A DNA stretch of 64,000 bases from RHKX01 sp963839535 (GCA_963839535.1 CAWIVF010000009.1:224290-288289); one strand, 5' to 3'; counted from the stretch's first letter, positions 31,051-41,609 are shown. The notes: generated from the letters alone by a model not told the origin. Made by a program: numbers and translations.

Positions 31051-31527
31051 TCAGGGCTTGCTGGACTCGATGCACGCGTGGAAGGCGTCGCTGCCGGGAG
31101 CGGCCTCCTGCTGGCACCGGTACCCGTAGGCGGGAGCCCAGGGAGGCGGTCCGCCAGCGGCGTCATCGCTCTCGACATCAGCCTCGTCGCCGGCGATCGC
31201 GGCTACCGCATGCTCGGGGGGCCCCGCGGATTCGGCTGCGGCCGGCAAGGTCGGCTGCGCGGGCGCGACCGGTGCATCGGCCTCCCCCGAGGGCGCGACG
31301 GGCGGCGCTGCGGGGATCGCGGCGGGCGAATCGGTGACCTCGACGGGGGCGACGGAGCTCGGGTCGGCCGAGCTCACCTCGGACGCCGGCACCGTCCCGG
31401 CCGGCGCAACGGTGGGAGCTGCGGCCGGCGGAGCGTCATCGGAAACGGCCGCGTACGAGCCTCCGCACAGGGCGAAGAAAAGCGCCATCGAGGAGACGAC
31501 GTTGGCGAAGCTGAAGTGCCGGCGCAT
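31051..31527 (-). CDS. Membrane-anchored or secreted Ala/Pro-rich protein
   Basis: 158 residues. The N-terminus has SFANVVSSMALFFALCGGSYAA, visible as FANVVSSMALFFALCGG, a signal/anchor type that recurs in many Thermoleophilia surface proteins. A low-complexity Ala/Pro/Val-rich stalk follows, and then a short C-terminal segment with two Cys (YRCQQEAAP and FHACIESSKP), probably disulfide-bonded. It looks like a cell-surface protein of unknown function. Confidence 0.6.
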   Translation of the reverse strand: MRRHFSFANVVSSMALFFALCGGSYAAVSDDAPPAAAPTVAPAGTVPASEVSSADPSSVAPVEVTDSPAAIPAAPPVAPSGEADAPVAPAQPTLPAAAESAGPPEHAVAAIAGDEADVESDDAAGGPPPWAPAYGYRCQQEAAPGSDAFHACIESSKP

Positions 31528-31540
31528 GCCTGACCATCGG

Positions 31541-31560
31541 CACGGGCGATCCCGCCCGTG
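31541..31560. terminator. Short stem-loop between two genes
   Basis: CACGGGCG and CGCCCGTG separated by 4 nt. It lies between the SnoaL-like gene and the surface-protein gene. No T-run, so it may be a weak terminator or merely a hairpin. Confidence 0.35.
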
Positions 31561-31596
31561 AGCAAAGTGGACGGGACCTCGCGCGCCGCGCGCCTG

Positions 31597-32004
31597 CTAC
31601 CTCCCCGGCAGGCCGGTCGCGGCGAGCGCCTCCGCCGGCTCCTCGTAGACCAGGAGCCTCGTCGCATGCTCACCTCGGAAGGTCCATACCCAGGCGATGT
31701 GGTTGTCGAGGCGCACGCCGCTTCCCTTCCCACGTCCCCTGACTCCGATGAGAGCGACGACCTCACCCCCGGGGGCGACCACGATCTCCTCCGCCTCGAA
31801 GGTCAGGTCGTCGAAGGCGTCGTCGAGCTCGCGCATCGCGCCGGCAAGCGCGTCCGGCCCGCGGAAGACCCCGGCGGTGTCGATGATCGAGGACGCCTGG
31901 TGGAGCTCGAAGTCCGGCGCAAGGAAGCCCGGGTCGATCGCTCGATTGCGATTGAAGCCCTCGATGCCGGCGCGGATGCGTCCGATGAGCCGCTCCTCTG
32001 CCAT
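31597..32004 (-). CDS. SnoaL/NTF2-like protein
   Basis: 135 residues with the NTF2/SnoaL-like pattern: an N-terminal helix (ERLIGRIRAGIEGFNR), then DPGFLAPDFELHQ, FRGPDALAGAMRELDDAFD and strand pairs around VALIGVRGRGKGSGV and HIAWVWTFRGEH. Such folds serve as small enzymes or binding domains; the ligand is unknown. ATG 32004 lies 7 nt after TACTGT, a leaderless arrangement. It is divergent from pfkA. Confidence 0.75.
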   Translation of the reverse strand: MAEERLIGRIRAGIEGFNRNRAIDPGFLAPDFELHQASSIIDTAGVFRGPDALAGAMRELDDAFDDLTFEAEEIVVAPGGEVVALIGVRGRGKGSGVRLDNHIAWVWTFRGEHATRLLVYEEPAEALAATGLPGR

Positions 32005-32072
32005 CCAACCGACAGTAACCGCCGGGGTGGGTCCATGTCGGAGTGGACAAGCCGTGCGCCCGAGGGTCGCGT

Positions 32073-32078
32073 TACCGT
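32073..32078 (+). promoter_or_regulatory. -10 element of pfkA (leaderless)
   Basis: TACCGT followed by a 6-nt spacer and GTG 32085. The spacing would place transcription start at or next to the start codon. No Shine-Dalgarno sequence is present. The same arrangement recurs before many genes in the first part of the window. Confidence 0.55.
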
Positions 32079-32084
32079 TGCAGC

Positions 32085-33116
32085 GTGCGTATCGGCATCC
32101 TGACCGGAGGCGGTGACTGCCCGGGGCTCAACGCCGTGATCCGTGCCGTCGTCCGCAAGGGCGTGAACGCCCACGGGCATGAGTTCTTCGGCTTCGCGAA
32201 CGGCTGGGCCGGGGTCCTCACCGGCGAGGGGCGCGACCTCGACCTCGCCGCGACGCGAGGGATCCTGCACCGCGGCGGGACGATCCTCGGCACGTCCCGG
32301 ACGAACCCCTTCAGCGAGGGAGGCCCCGGCACCGACGGCGTCCGAGCCGGGATGGAGAAGGCCGGCGCCGAGGCGCTGATCCCGATCGGGGGCGAGGACA
32401 CGCTCGGCGTCGCGGGCAAGCTGGCCGCCGACGGAGTGCCGGTGGTGGGCGTCCCGAAGACGATCGACAACGACCTGGCGGGCACCGACTTCACCTTCGG
32501 CTTTCAGACGGCCGTGCAAATCGCCACGGACGCCATTGATCGCCTACACACGACCGCGGAATCGCACAACCGCGTGATCGTGGTCGAGGTCATGGGTCGC
32601 CACGCCGGCTGGATCGCGGCCTACTCGGGGATGGCCGGGGGCGCCGACGCGATCCTGGTCCCCGAGCGCCCCTACGACATCGACGACGTCTGCGCGCACC
32701 TGCGCCGCCGCCACGAGCAGGGAAGCCGGTTCTCGATCGTCGTGGTCAGCGAGGGCGCCCACCCGGTCGACTCCGGGGCGAGCGCCTCGAGCGCGCAGGT
32801 CGACGACTTCGGCCATGCCCGGCTCGGCGGGGTCGCTGTCGAGCTCGAGCGCGAGATCGAGGAGCGCACCGGCTACGAGACCCGGATGACGATCCTCGGC
32901 CACGTCCAGCGCGGCGGCTCCCCGAACGCCTACGACCGCGTCCTCGCGACCCGCTTCGGGGTCGCCGCGGTCGACGCCATCACCGCCGGTGCGATCGGCG
33001 AGATGGTGGCCCTGCGGGGGCCCGACATCGTGACCGTCCCGCTGGGCGAGGCGCTGGCTGAGCCGAAGTTGCTCGACTCGGACTTCTTCGAGACCGCCGC
33101 GGTTTTCTTCGGCTGA
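32085..33116 (+). CDS. pfkA: 6-phosphofructokinase, predicted pyrophosphate-dependent
   Basis: 343 residues, group III-like PFK. GILTGGGDCPGLNAVIR opens the protein. The phosphoryl-donor site reads IGGEDTLG, with Asp where ATP enzymes have Gly104 (E. coli numbering), and VPKTIDNDL has Lys in place of Gly124. Asp104 plus Lys124 is the known pattern of PPi-dependent enzymes. Substrate residues MGRHAGWIA, SEGAH and LGHVQRGG are present. It phosphorylates fructose 6-phosphate, probably reversibly if PPi is used. GTG start 6 nt after TACCGT. Confidence 0.93.
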   Translation: MRIGILTGGGDCPGLNAVIRAVVRKGVNAHGHEFFGFANGWAGVLTGEGRDLDLAATRGILHRGGTILGTSRTNPFSEGGPGTDGVRAGMEKAGAEALIPIGGEDTLGVAGKLAADGVPVVGVPKTIDNDLAGTDFTFGFQTAVQIATDAIDRLHTTAESHNRVIVVEVMGRHAGWIAAYSGMAGGADAILVPERPYDIDDVCAHLRRRHEQGSRFSIVVVSEGAHPVDSGASASSAQVDDFGHARLGGVAVELEREIEERTGYETRMTILGHVQRGGSPNAYDRVLATRFGVAAVDAITAGAIGEMVALRGPDIVTVPLGEALAEPKLLDSDFFETAAVFFG

Positions 33117-33186
33117 GGGACTCGGGGGGTGGAGGCCGCGGGATGCGGGGTCTTCGGCCCCTCGTGAGGCGCTCCCCCGGAGAGCC

Positions 33187-33363
33187 CTACAGTTTTGCGG
33201 AGGGGCCGCGGATCCAGTCGACCAGCGGGGCCCAGGCTCGCAGCAGCGCGCCGATGAAGAGCACGAGCAGGAAGAGCAGGACGCTGACCGCGCCGCCCAG
33301 GTCGAAGGCGAAGGCGACCATGAAGAGCATCATGCCCACGATGGTGAATCCGAGGAGCTGCAT
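33187..33363 (-). CDS. Small membrane protein
   Basis: 58 residues: MQLLGFTIVGMMLFMVAFAFDLG, seen as FTIVGMMLFMVAFAF, then a second helix VSVLLFLLVLFIGALL, a basic/aromatic loop (RAWAPLVDWIRGP) and the end SAKL with TAG. Two transmembrane helices. It lies 12 nt after the trpA stop... upstream on the same strand, so it may be the last gene of the trp operon. The coding pattern and tight spacing support it; function unknown. Confidence 0.6.
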   Translation of the reverse strand: MQLLGFTIVGMMLFMVAFAFDLGGAVSVLLFLLVLFIGALLRAWAPLVDWIRGPSAKL

Positions 33364-33375
33364 CGGGCGCGAAAT

Positions 33376-34198
33376 CTACAGGGCCGGGGCGCCGTCACGG
33401 CCGCCGGCCAACGCCACCCTGGTGTCGGCGAGGAAGCCGGCGACCGCGTCGACCGCCTCCTCGCGGCTGCCCGCGTCGGCGACCAGCCGCACCAGTCGGG
33501 TGCCGATGATCACGCCGTCGGCGATCCGGCCGACCTCGGCCGCCTGCTCGGGGGTCCCGATCCCGAAGCCGACCGCGGCGGGCGCGGGTGAGGCCTCACG
33601 GAAAGCGGTGACCATCTGCCCGAGCTCCGGCGGCAGCTCGCTGCGCTCGCCGGTGACGCCGGTGAGTGAGACGACGTAGGTGAACCCGACCGCGCCCCTG
33701 GCGATCTCGGCCAGGCGGTCGGGTGACGTCGTCGGGGAGATGAACCCGATCGGGGCAAGGCCGCGCTCGGTCAGGGCGGCAGCCACCGCGTCGTCCTCGC
33801 CAGGGGGCAGGTCGGGGATGATCGCGCCGGCGGCACCGGCCCCCTCGAGCGCGGCCGCGAACCGGTCGGGACCGAGGGTGAGCACGACGTTCGCGTAGAC
33901 CATCGGCAGGACCGGCACGCGGTCGGCGACCCGCTCGCACAGCCCGAGCGCGGCCCGGAACGTCGTCCCGGCCTGCAGCGCCGCGGTGCCGGCCGCGTGG
34001 ATGACGGGGCCGTCGGCCAAGGGGTCGGAATAGGGGATGCCGAGCTCGATCAGGTCGGCGCCCGTGTCGGCGTAGGCGTCGATGACCGCGGCCGACGTCT
34101 CGAGGTCCGGGAACCCGCCCATCAGGTACGGCATCAGGGCCGCCCTGCCCTCGCCCGCGGCCCGCTCGAAGGCGGCACCGATCCGCTCGATGCCGCGC

Positions 34199-34206
<8 letters not shown>
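33376..34206 (-). CDS. trpA: Tryptophan synthase alpha chain
   Basis: 276 residues. It cleaves indole-3-glycerol phosphate to indole and glyceraldehyde 3-phosphate. The catalytic Glu is in DLIELGIPYSDPLADGP and the catalytic Asp in IPDLPPGED; GFGIGTPEQ and the phosphate loop follow. ATG 34206 overlaps the trpB stop by 8 nt, consistent with translational coupling of the two subunits. The frame is intact. Confidence 0.95.
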
Positions 34207-35400
<1,194 letters not shown>

Positions 35401-35404
<4 letters not shown>

Positions 35405-36102
35405 GCCCGCGTCCGGCGCCCGACCGCCTGCCGCACCCGCTTCAGCGCCCGGCGATGGTCGCGCTCCTCGCGCTGAATCACGCCGGCGCGCTCGGCGGCC
35501 GCGATGAAGGAGAGGATCAGGTTGTGGTCCTTGACCCCGGGGGCGGACTCGACGCCGCTGCAGACGTCGACCCCCCACGGATTGGCGAGGGCGATCGCCT
35601 CGCCCACGTTGTCGGGGTTCAGCCCGCCGGCGAGGATCGCCGGGACGCCACCGCGCCGGGTGCGCAACAGCTCGGGATCGAAGGTCTTGCCGGTGCCGCC
35701 GTGGCGGCCGGGCGAGTGCGCGTCGAACAGGTGGTAGTCGGTGCGGTAGGCGCGGGCGGACTGGACGTCGCCGGGACTGCGCACCCGGAAGGCCTTGATC
35801 ACCCGGCAGCCGGTGCGGCGGGCGACCTCCGAGCAGAACGACGGACCCTCCTCGCCGTGCAGCTGAACCATCGTCAGCCCCTCCGCCTCGGCGGCGAAAG
35901 CGACCTCGTCGAGGCCGGCATTGACGAAGACGCCGACCACCTCGCAGCTTCGCTTCAGCTGAGCCCCGATCCGGGCGGCCTCCGCCGGATCGATGAGCCG
36001 GGAGCTCTCAGGGCTGTGGTTGAGGCCGATCGCCCATGCCCCGGCCGAGAGCGCCGCCTCGGCGTCCTCGAGCGTCGTGATGCCGCAGATCTTCGTCTTC
36101 AT
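35401..36102 (-). CDS. trpF: Phosphoribosylanthranilate isomerase
   Basis: 233 residues. The TIM-barrel signature KICGITTLEDAEAALSAGA, cut here to KICGITTLEDAE with catalytic Cys, then QLHGEEG, catalytic Asp in LFDAHSPG, GGTGKTFDP and ILAGGLNPDNV. The C-terminal 25 residues are a basic extension. Many actinobacteria lack trpF and use the dual-function PriA, so a dedicated trpF here is notable. trpC lies 61 nt upstream. Confidence 0.93.
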
Positions 36103-36163
36103 CCAAGAGAGAAGATCGCAGATCGAGAGGGCGGTTCAGCTCTGGGCGGCAAGGCCCAACGCG

Positions 36164-36979
36164 TCAGCGTTCGTCGGAGAGCAGATGTTCCCGGGTGAGG
36201 TCCTCTTCGAGCGCCATCGAGCGGACCATCGCCTCGGGGTCCTCGCAGCGCATCAGGGTCTCGCCGATCAGCACGGCGTCGACGCCGATCCGGTCGAGCT
36301 CCTCGATCTGGTGGCGCTCGCGGTATCCGGACTCGGCCACCACGATCTTGCCCGCGGGGACCCGGGTGACCAGCTCCTCCGTCGTGTCGAGGTCGACCTG
36401 CATGTCGCGCAGGCTGCGGTTGTTGATCCCGATCACCTCGGGATCGAGGTCGAGCGCTCGCTCGAGATCCTCCTCGTCGTGCACCTCGACGAGGCAGTCG
36501 AGATCGAGGGCCGCGGCCTCCTCCCAGAGCAGCCTCAGATCCTCGTCGGCGAGCGCCGCGACGATCAGGAGGACGGCGTCGGCGCCGGCGATCGTCGCCT
36601 CCCAGAGCTGGTAGGGATCGACGATGAAGTCCTTGCGCAGGATCGGCAGGGTCGACGCCGCGCGGGCGCGCTCGAGATCGGCCAGCGAGCCGTGGAAGCG
36701 CGTCTCCTCGGTGAGGACGGAAACCGCCGCCGCTCCGCCGCGCTCGTAGGCCGCGACGACCGCGGCCACGTCGGCGTCGGGAGCGATGAGGCCGGCCGAG
36801 GGGGAGCCGCGCTTGAACTCGGCGATCACCGAGAGTCCGGGCCTGCCGAGCGCCTCCTTGAAGGGTCTCGAGCCGGTTCGCGTGCCCAGCCGGGCCCGGA
36901 GCTCCTCCGGGCTCACCTGCGAGCTTCGTCTGCGGACGCCCTGCCGCGCCGACTCGACGAGCTGATCGAGAGTGCTCAT
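36164..36979 (-). CDS. trpC: Indole-3-glycerol phosphate synthase
   Basis: 271 residues, single-domain enzyme (not fused to trpF). Catalytic and binding motifs: VIAEFKRGSPSAG (catalytic Lys and Glu), VLTEETRFHGS, LRKDFIVDPYQLWE (general acid Lys), EVHDEEDL, IGINNRSL and VAESGY. Located between trpD and trpF. The frame is intact. Confidence 0.95.
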   Translation of the reverse strand: MSTLDQLVESARQGVRRRSSQVSPEELRARLGTRTGSRPFKEALGRPGLSVIAEFKRGSPSAGLIAPDADVAAVVAAYERGGAAAVSVLTEETRFHGSLADLERARAASTLPILRKDFIVDPYQLWEATIAGADAVLLIVAALADEDLRLLWEEAAALDLDCLVEVHDEEDLERALDLDPEVIGINNRSLRDMQVDLDTTEELVTRVPAGKIVVAESGYRERHQIEELDRIGVDAVLIGETLMRCEDPEAMVRSMALEEDLTREHLLSDER

Positions 36980-37028
36980 CGCGTCCGGAGGCTACTGATC
37001 CGTAACCCGGATTCCGCCGTCGGCCCGC

Positions 37029-38051
37029 TCATCCGGGTCCCCCTTCCCCGGCGAGCCCCTCGAGCACGGTTGTGGCGGCACCGGAGTCAACCGCCTTCGC
37101 GGCTTCGCCGATCCCCTCCTCCAAGGTCCCGGCGCGACCGGCGACGTAGATCGCCGCGCCGGCGTTGAGCAGCGCGAGGTCGCGCGCCGGACCGCGCTCC
37201 CCGGCCAGGACCGCGCGGGCCACGTGGGCGTTGCCCGCGGGCGAGCCGCCAGCGACGTCGAGGAGCGAGGCCGCCTCGAGTCCCACGTCGGAGGGCTCGA
37301 CGAACCACTCCTCGGTGCGTCCGTCGCGGACCTCGATCACCCTGGTCCTCCCGGAGATCGTCAGCTCGTCGAGGCCGTCGTCGCCGGCGACCACGAGGGC
37401 GTGGTCGCAGCCCAGGGTGGAGAGCGCCTCGGCGATCGTCTCCTGGTAGCGGCGGTCGGAGGTGCCGAGCAGCTGCCGCCTGGCTCCGGCGGGATTCGTC
37501 AGCGGGCCGAGGAAGTTGAAGATCGTCCGCACGGCCAGTTCCTTGCGGGTCGGCATCACGTGCTTCATCGCCGCGTGGTGCGCCGGCGCGAACATGAATC
37601 CGAAGCCGGTCCGGCGGATCGACTCGCCGACCTCCTCGGGCGTCAGATCGATCGGCACCCCGAGCGCCTCCAGCAGGTCGGCCGAGCCGGATCGCGAGGT
37701 GCTCGATCGGTTCCCGTGCTTGGCCACCGCGCAGCCGGCGCCCGCGGCGATCAGGGCAGCGGTGGTCGAGACGTTGAAGGTCGAGGGCCCGCCGCCGGTG
37801 CCGGCGGTGTCGACGAGATCGTCGCGGCCCGTGTCCACCGGCGTGGCAAGCGAGCGCATGGTCCGCGCCAGGCCGACGAGCTCGGGCACCGTTTCGCCCT
37901 TGGCCCGCAGCGCGATCAGGAAGGCGGCGGTCTGCACGTCGCTCGATCGCCCCTCCATGATCTCCGCGAGGACCGTGGCGGCATGGTCGGCGGTCAGGTG
38001 CTCGCCGGCGCACGCCGCGTCGATCGCCCGGGTGATGATCTCGTTCGGCAT
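37029..38051 (-). CDS. trpD: Anthranilate phosphoribosyltransferase
   Basis: 340 residues. PRPP-binding loop DTAGTGGGPSTFN near residue 80, KHGNRSSTSRSGSADLLEALG and the Mg-binding DGLDELT in the C-terminal domain. It transfers phosphoribosyl to anthranilate. trpG precedes it by 11 nt. ATG 38051 lies 6 nt after GAGAAT, so an internal promoter is possible. The frame is intact. Confidence 0.95.
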   Translation of the reverse strand: MPNEIITRAIDAACAGEHLTADHAATVLAEIMEGRSSDVQTAAFLIALRAKGETVPELVGLARTMRSLATPVDTGRDDLVDTAGTGGGPSTFNVSTTAALIAAGAGCAVAKHGNRSSTSRSGSADLLEALGVPIDLTPEEVGESIRRTGFGFMFAPAHHAAMKHVMPTRKELAVRTIFNFLGPLTNPAGARRQLLGTSDRRYQETIAEALSTLGCDHALVVAGDDGLDELTISGRTRVIEVRDGRTEEWFVEPSDVGLEAASLLDVAGGSPAGNAHVARAVLAGERGPARDLALLNAGAAIYVAGRAGTLEEGIGEAAKAVDSGAATTVLEGLAGEGGPG

Positions 38052-38062
38052 CGCCCGATTCT

Positions 38063-38635
38063 CTACGAAACCGCGCCCCGGTCGAGGAAGTTGGCGAGCA
38101 TCGCCTTCCCGTCCGGGGTGAGCACCGACTCGGGATGGAACTGGACACCCTCCGCGGGGAGCTCACGATGGCGGACGGCCATGACGATCCCGTCGAACTC
38201 GGCGCTCAATTCAAAGCAGGAGGGCAGGTCGGCCGAAGCGATCAGCGAGTGGTAGCGGCCGACGGTGAGCGGCTGGGGCAGCCCGGCGAAGATCGTGCGC
38301 CCGTCGTGCTCGATCACGGCCTCCTTGCCGTGGCTGGGATCGCCCCGGTGGACCGATCCGCCGAATGACTCGACCATCGCCTGGTGGCCGAGGCAGACGC
38401 CGAGGGTGGGGATGCCGGCCTCGGGGAACCGCCGGGACGCCTCGACCGAGATCCCGGCCTCAGCGGGCGTGCAGGGTCCCGGTGAGATCACGAGGCGATC
38501 GGGCCGGCGCTCGAGCAGCTCGTCGACGGTTGCCTTGTCGTTGCGGATCACGTCGAGCTCCGCGCCGAGCTCGCCCAGGTACTGGACGAGGTTGTAGGTG
38601 AAGGAGTCGTAGTTGTCGATGACGAGCACTCGCAT
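38063..38635 (-). CDS. trpG: Anthranilate synthase component II (glutamine amidotransferase)
   Basis: 190 residues. The class I amidotransferase triad is seen as nucleophile Cys in GVCLGHQAM and His-Glu in VQFHPESVL. It supplies ammonia to TrpE. The ATG overlaps the trpE stop by one base (TGATG), a coupling that suits equimolar subunits; an ATG 9 nt further upstream is possible. Such subunits sometimes also serve folate synthesis (PabA role); no separate pabA is visible here. Confidence 0.93.
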   Translation of the reverse strand: MRVLVIDNYDSFTYNLVQYLGELGAELDVIRNDKATVDELLERRPDRLVISPGPCTPAEAGISVEASRRFPEAGIPTLGVCLGHQAMVESFGGSVHRGDPSHGKEAVIEHDGRTIFAGLPQPLTVGRYHSLIASADLPSCFELSAEFDGIVMAVRHRELPAEGVQFHPESVLTPDGKAMLANFLDRGAVS

Positions 38636-40168
38636 CAGGGCCACTCCGGATGATCACGAGCGACCTCGATCGCGCGAAAGATCGCCTTGGCCTTCTGCAG
38701 GGACTCGCGGTACTCGTAGTCGGGCTTCGCGTCGGCGACCGTGCCGCCGCCGGCCTGGACGTGGGCGACCCCGTCCTTGATCACGACCGTGCGGATGTGG
38801 ATGGCGACGTCGAGGTCGCCGCGGAAGTCCAGGTAGCCGATCGCTCCGCCGTAGGACCCCCGCTTGTGCGGCTCGAGCTCGTCGATGATCTGCATCGCCC
38901 GCACCTTCGGCGCCCCCGAGAGCGTCCCGGCGGGCAGCGCCGAGCGCAGCACGTCCATCGCTCCCAGGCCGTCACGCAGCTTTCCCGAGACTCGGCTGAC
39001 GATGTGCAGGACGTGCGAGTAGGTCTCGACAACCATCAGCTCGTCGACGTTGACCGAGCCGTATTCGCTGACGCGCCCGAGGTCGTTGCGGCCGAGATCG
39101 ACGAGCATCACGTGCTCGGCCCGCTCCTTGGGGTCGGCGAGCAGGGCCTCGGCGTTGGCGCGGTCCTCCTCCTCGCTGTCGCCGCGCGGATAGGTGCCTG
39201 CGATCGGGCGCGTCTCCACCCTGCCGCCGCTGACCTTGACGAGCGGCTCCGGCGACGCCCCGGCGATCTCGAAGTCGCCGAAGTCGAGGAAGTACATGTA
39301 CGGCGAGGGGTTGACCGCCCGCAGCCCGCGGTAGATCGAGAACGCCTCGACCGGGCTCGGCGCGCTGAACCGCTGCGAGGGGACGACCTGGAAGGCGTCG
39401 CCGGCGTGGATGTAGTCGACGATGCGGGAGACGTTGCCCTCGAACTCCTCCTGGGTCAGGTTCGAGGTCCACTCGACGTCCACCGGGGGGTCCTGGCCCT
39501 CGGGCGCCGGGGGCCGCGGGATCTCCCTCCGCAGCAGCTCGCGGGTGCGGTCGATGAGCTCGACGGCGCGGGCGTAGGGAGCGTCGATGTCGCCGCCCGC
39601 GGCGAACGCCAGGGCGATGATCGACACGTGGTGGCGGTGATGGTCGAAGGCGACGATCAGCTCGGGGACCATCAGCGCAAGGTCCGGCAGCCCGAGCGGG
39701 TCGGGGTTCGGCTCGCCCAGCGGCTCGACCGTGCGCACGAGGTCGTACCCGAACAGGCCCACGGCCGCGCCGGGGAACGGCAGCTCGTCGGCGCCGGCGA
39801 TCTCGAAGCTGCCGAGCCGTTCGGCGACGGCCGCATACGGATCGGGGGCCGGCGAGCGCCGGGTGGGCTCGGCACGCGGGGTCGGAGGCCGCCTCGTCCT
39901 CCCATTCGAGGAGCTCCCCGTCGATCCAGCGGATCGCCAGGCGCGGGCTGAATCCGAGGAACGAGTAGCGCCCCAGCCGCCCGCCCTGCTCCGCCGACTC
40001 GAGCAGGAACGACGGGCCCTCCCCGCGCAGCTTCAGGAAGGCGGAGACCGGCGTTTCGGCGTCCTCGACGTAGGTCTGGGTGATCGGCACGACGTTGCCG
40101 CCTGCCATCAGGGCCCGCGCGTCCTCGAGGCTGGGAACCAGGGTCCCCTGCCGGCCGGTTGCGCTCAC
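38635..40168 (-). CDS. trpE: Anthranilate synthase component I (frameshifted near 39880)
   Basis: About 511 residues. The N-terminal regulatory domain contains the Trp-site motif LLESAEQGGRLGRYSFLG, seen as LLESAEQG and GRYSFLG; the catalytic core has IAGTYPRG, LVDLGRNDLGRV, YSHVLHIVS and LPAGTLSGAPKVRAM. One base is extra near 39880. The GTG start at 40168 is 1 nt after the hisIE stop, which couples the genes; ATG 40186 is an alternative. Feedback inhibition by tryptophan is expected. Confidence 0.94.
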
Positions 40169-40169
40169 C

Positions 40170-40778
40170 TCAGCGTCGCCTCGCAAGCAGGACGTCGAAC
40201 GCGCGCCGCAGGGGGACGTCCCGCGAGAGCATCGCGACCTCGAGGTGGTAGAGGACGTCGGCCGCCTCCTCGGCGATCCGCTCGTCGGACTCGCCGGCGA
40301 CCGCCCGCGCCACCTCGTCGGCCTCCTCGCGGACCTTCTCCCCGATCAGGTCGGGATCGCTGAGGAGCTGGGCGGTGTAGGAGCCCTCGGGCCGCTGCTC
40401 GCGGCGCTCGCGCAGGGTCCTCTCGAGCTCCGGCAGCGCCTCGTGGCTGACCGGCGTGAGGTCGCCGTCGAGGGCCCGGTGGAAGCAGGTCCGCTCGCCG
40501 GTGTGGCAGGCGGGGCCCGCCGGCTCGACCAGGGCGAGGACCGCGTCGGCATCGCAGTCGACCCGCAGCTCGACGACCCGCTGGACGTTGCCTGAGGTCG
40601 CACCCTTGTGCCAGAGCTCGTCCCGGGAGCGGCTCCAGAAGTGCATCTCCCCCGTCTCGATCGTGCGCTCGACCGCCTCCGCGTTGACGTAGGCGAGCGT
40701 GAGGACCTCACCGGTCGCGGCGTCCTGCATCACGCAGGGCGCCAGGCCGGCCTCGTCGAAGTTGATCCGCTCGGTCAT
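40170..40778 (-). CDS. hisI: Phosphoribosyl-AMP cyclohydrolase / phosphoribosyl-ATP pyrophosphatase
   Basis: 202 residues, bifunctional HisIE. The N-terminal HisI domain has LWHKGATSGN, Zn-binding LRVDCDADAVL and CHTGERTCF. The C-terminal HisE domain has ERREQRPEGSYTAQLL and EKVREEADEVARA. It carries out histidine biosynthesis steps 2 and 3. It is the first gene of a hisIE-trpEGDCFBA operon. ATG lies exactly 7 nt after TAGACT (40786 to 40791), so the whole operon appears to start with a leaderless message. Confidence 0.95.
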   Translation of the reverse strand: MTERINFDEAGLAPCVMQDAATGEVLTLAYVNAEAVERTIETGEMHFWSRSRDELWHKGATSGNVQRVVELRVDCDADAVLALVEPAGPACHTGERTCFHRALDGDLTPVSHEALPELERTLRERREQRPEGSYTAQLLSDPDLIGEKVREEADEVARAVAGESDERIAEEAADVLYHLEVAMLSRDVPLRRAFDVLLARRR

Positions 40779-40785
40779 GTGGATG

Positions 40786-40791
40786 AGTCTA
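40786..40791 (-). promoter_or_regulatory. -10 element of the hisIE-trp operon (leaderless)
   Basis: TAGACT, 7 nt before the hisIE ATG. There is no room for a leader peptide or T-box between it and the gene, so attenuation at this promoter is unlikely. Confidence 0.55.
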
Positions 40792-40832
40792 GGCGCGCCG
40801 TCACGGCCGACGGAGCGACCGGCGAGACCGAC

Positions 40833-41609
40833 TCAGTACTGCGGGTCGTCGCTTGCGTCCGGGGTCAGGTAGGCCTGCGAGAGCCCGCCGTCGACGAGGA
40901 AGCTCGTCGCGGTCGTGTAGGAGCTCTCGTCGCTGGCCAGGTAGAGCGCGCCGTGGGCGATCTCCTCGGCCGAGGCGAAGCGGCCGAACGGCAGGTGGAC
41001 CAGGCGGCGGGCGGCCTTCGACTCGTCGGCGGCGAAGAGGTCCTGCAGCAACGGGGTGTCGACCGGCCCGGGACAGAGCGAGTTCACGCGGATCCCGCGG
41101 TGCGCGAACTCGACGCCGAGCTCCCGCGACATCGCGAGCACCGCACCCTTCGACGCGGTGTAGGAGATCTGCGAGACGGCCGCGCCCATGACGGCGACGA
41201 AGGACGACGTGTTGATGATCGACCCGCCACCCCCGTCGAGCAGGTGCGGGATCCCGTACTTGCAGCAGAGGAAGACGCTGCGCAGGTTGACGTCCAGGAC
41301 CTGTTGGAACACGTCGAGCGAGGTCTTCAGGACCGAGCTGTCCTCGGGCGGGTTGATGCCGGCGTTGTTGAAGAGCACGTCGATTCGTCCGAACTCCTCG
41401 CGGGTCTGCCGATACATCGCCTCGACCTGGGCCTCGTCGGAGACGTCGGCCCGGATCGCCAGGTCGCCGAGCGCCCCCTCGGCCAGGTCGACCCCGACGA
41501 CGGTGGCGCCCTCCCGCGCGAACAGCCGCGCGCTCTCCGCTCCGATGCCGCTCGCGGCTCCCGTGATCACGCAGACCTTGCCCTCGAGTCGTCCGGGTCG
41601 TTCGACCAT
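40833..41609 (-). CDS. SDR-family dehydrogenase of the amine/amino-alcohol operon
   Basis: 258 residues, classical SDR: VITGAASGIGAESARL near residue 14, NNAGIN, catalytic Ser in INTSSFVAV, YTASKGAVLAMSRE and NSLCPGPVDTPL. NAD is likely from the Asp after strand 2 (GVDLAEG). It is the last gene of an operon with permease, ligase, amidohydrolase and aldehyde dehydrogenase; its start overlaps the aldehyde dehydrogenase stop. In this setting it may oxidise a gamma-glutamylated amino alcohol to the aldehyde (inference). Confidence 0.85.
   Translation of the reverse strand: MVERPGRLEGKVCVITGAASGIGAESARLFAREGATVVGVDLAEGALGDLAIRADVSDEAQVEAMYRQTREEFGRIDVLFNNAGINPPEDSSVLKTSLDVFQQVLDVNLRSVFLCCKYGIPHLLDGGGGSIINTSSFVAVMGAAVSQISYTASKGAVLAMSRELGVEFAHRGIRVNSLCPGPVDTPLLQDLFAADESKAARRLVHLPFGRFASAEEIAHGALYLASDESSYTTATSFLVDGGLSQAYLTPDASDDPQY

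Noticed and set aside
29844..31527. Cluster of three small secreted proteins as a secretion or toxin locus
   Set aside because: They have separate terminators or hairpins, no secretion machinery and no shared motif; they look like independent surface or secreted proteins.
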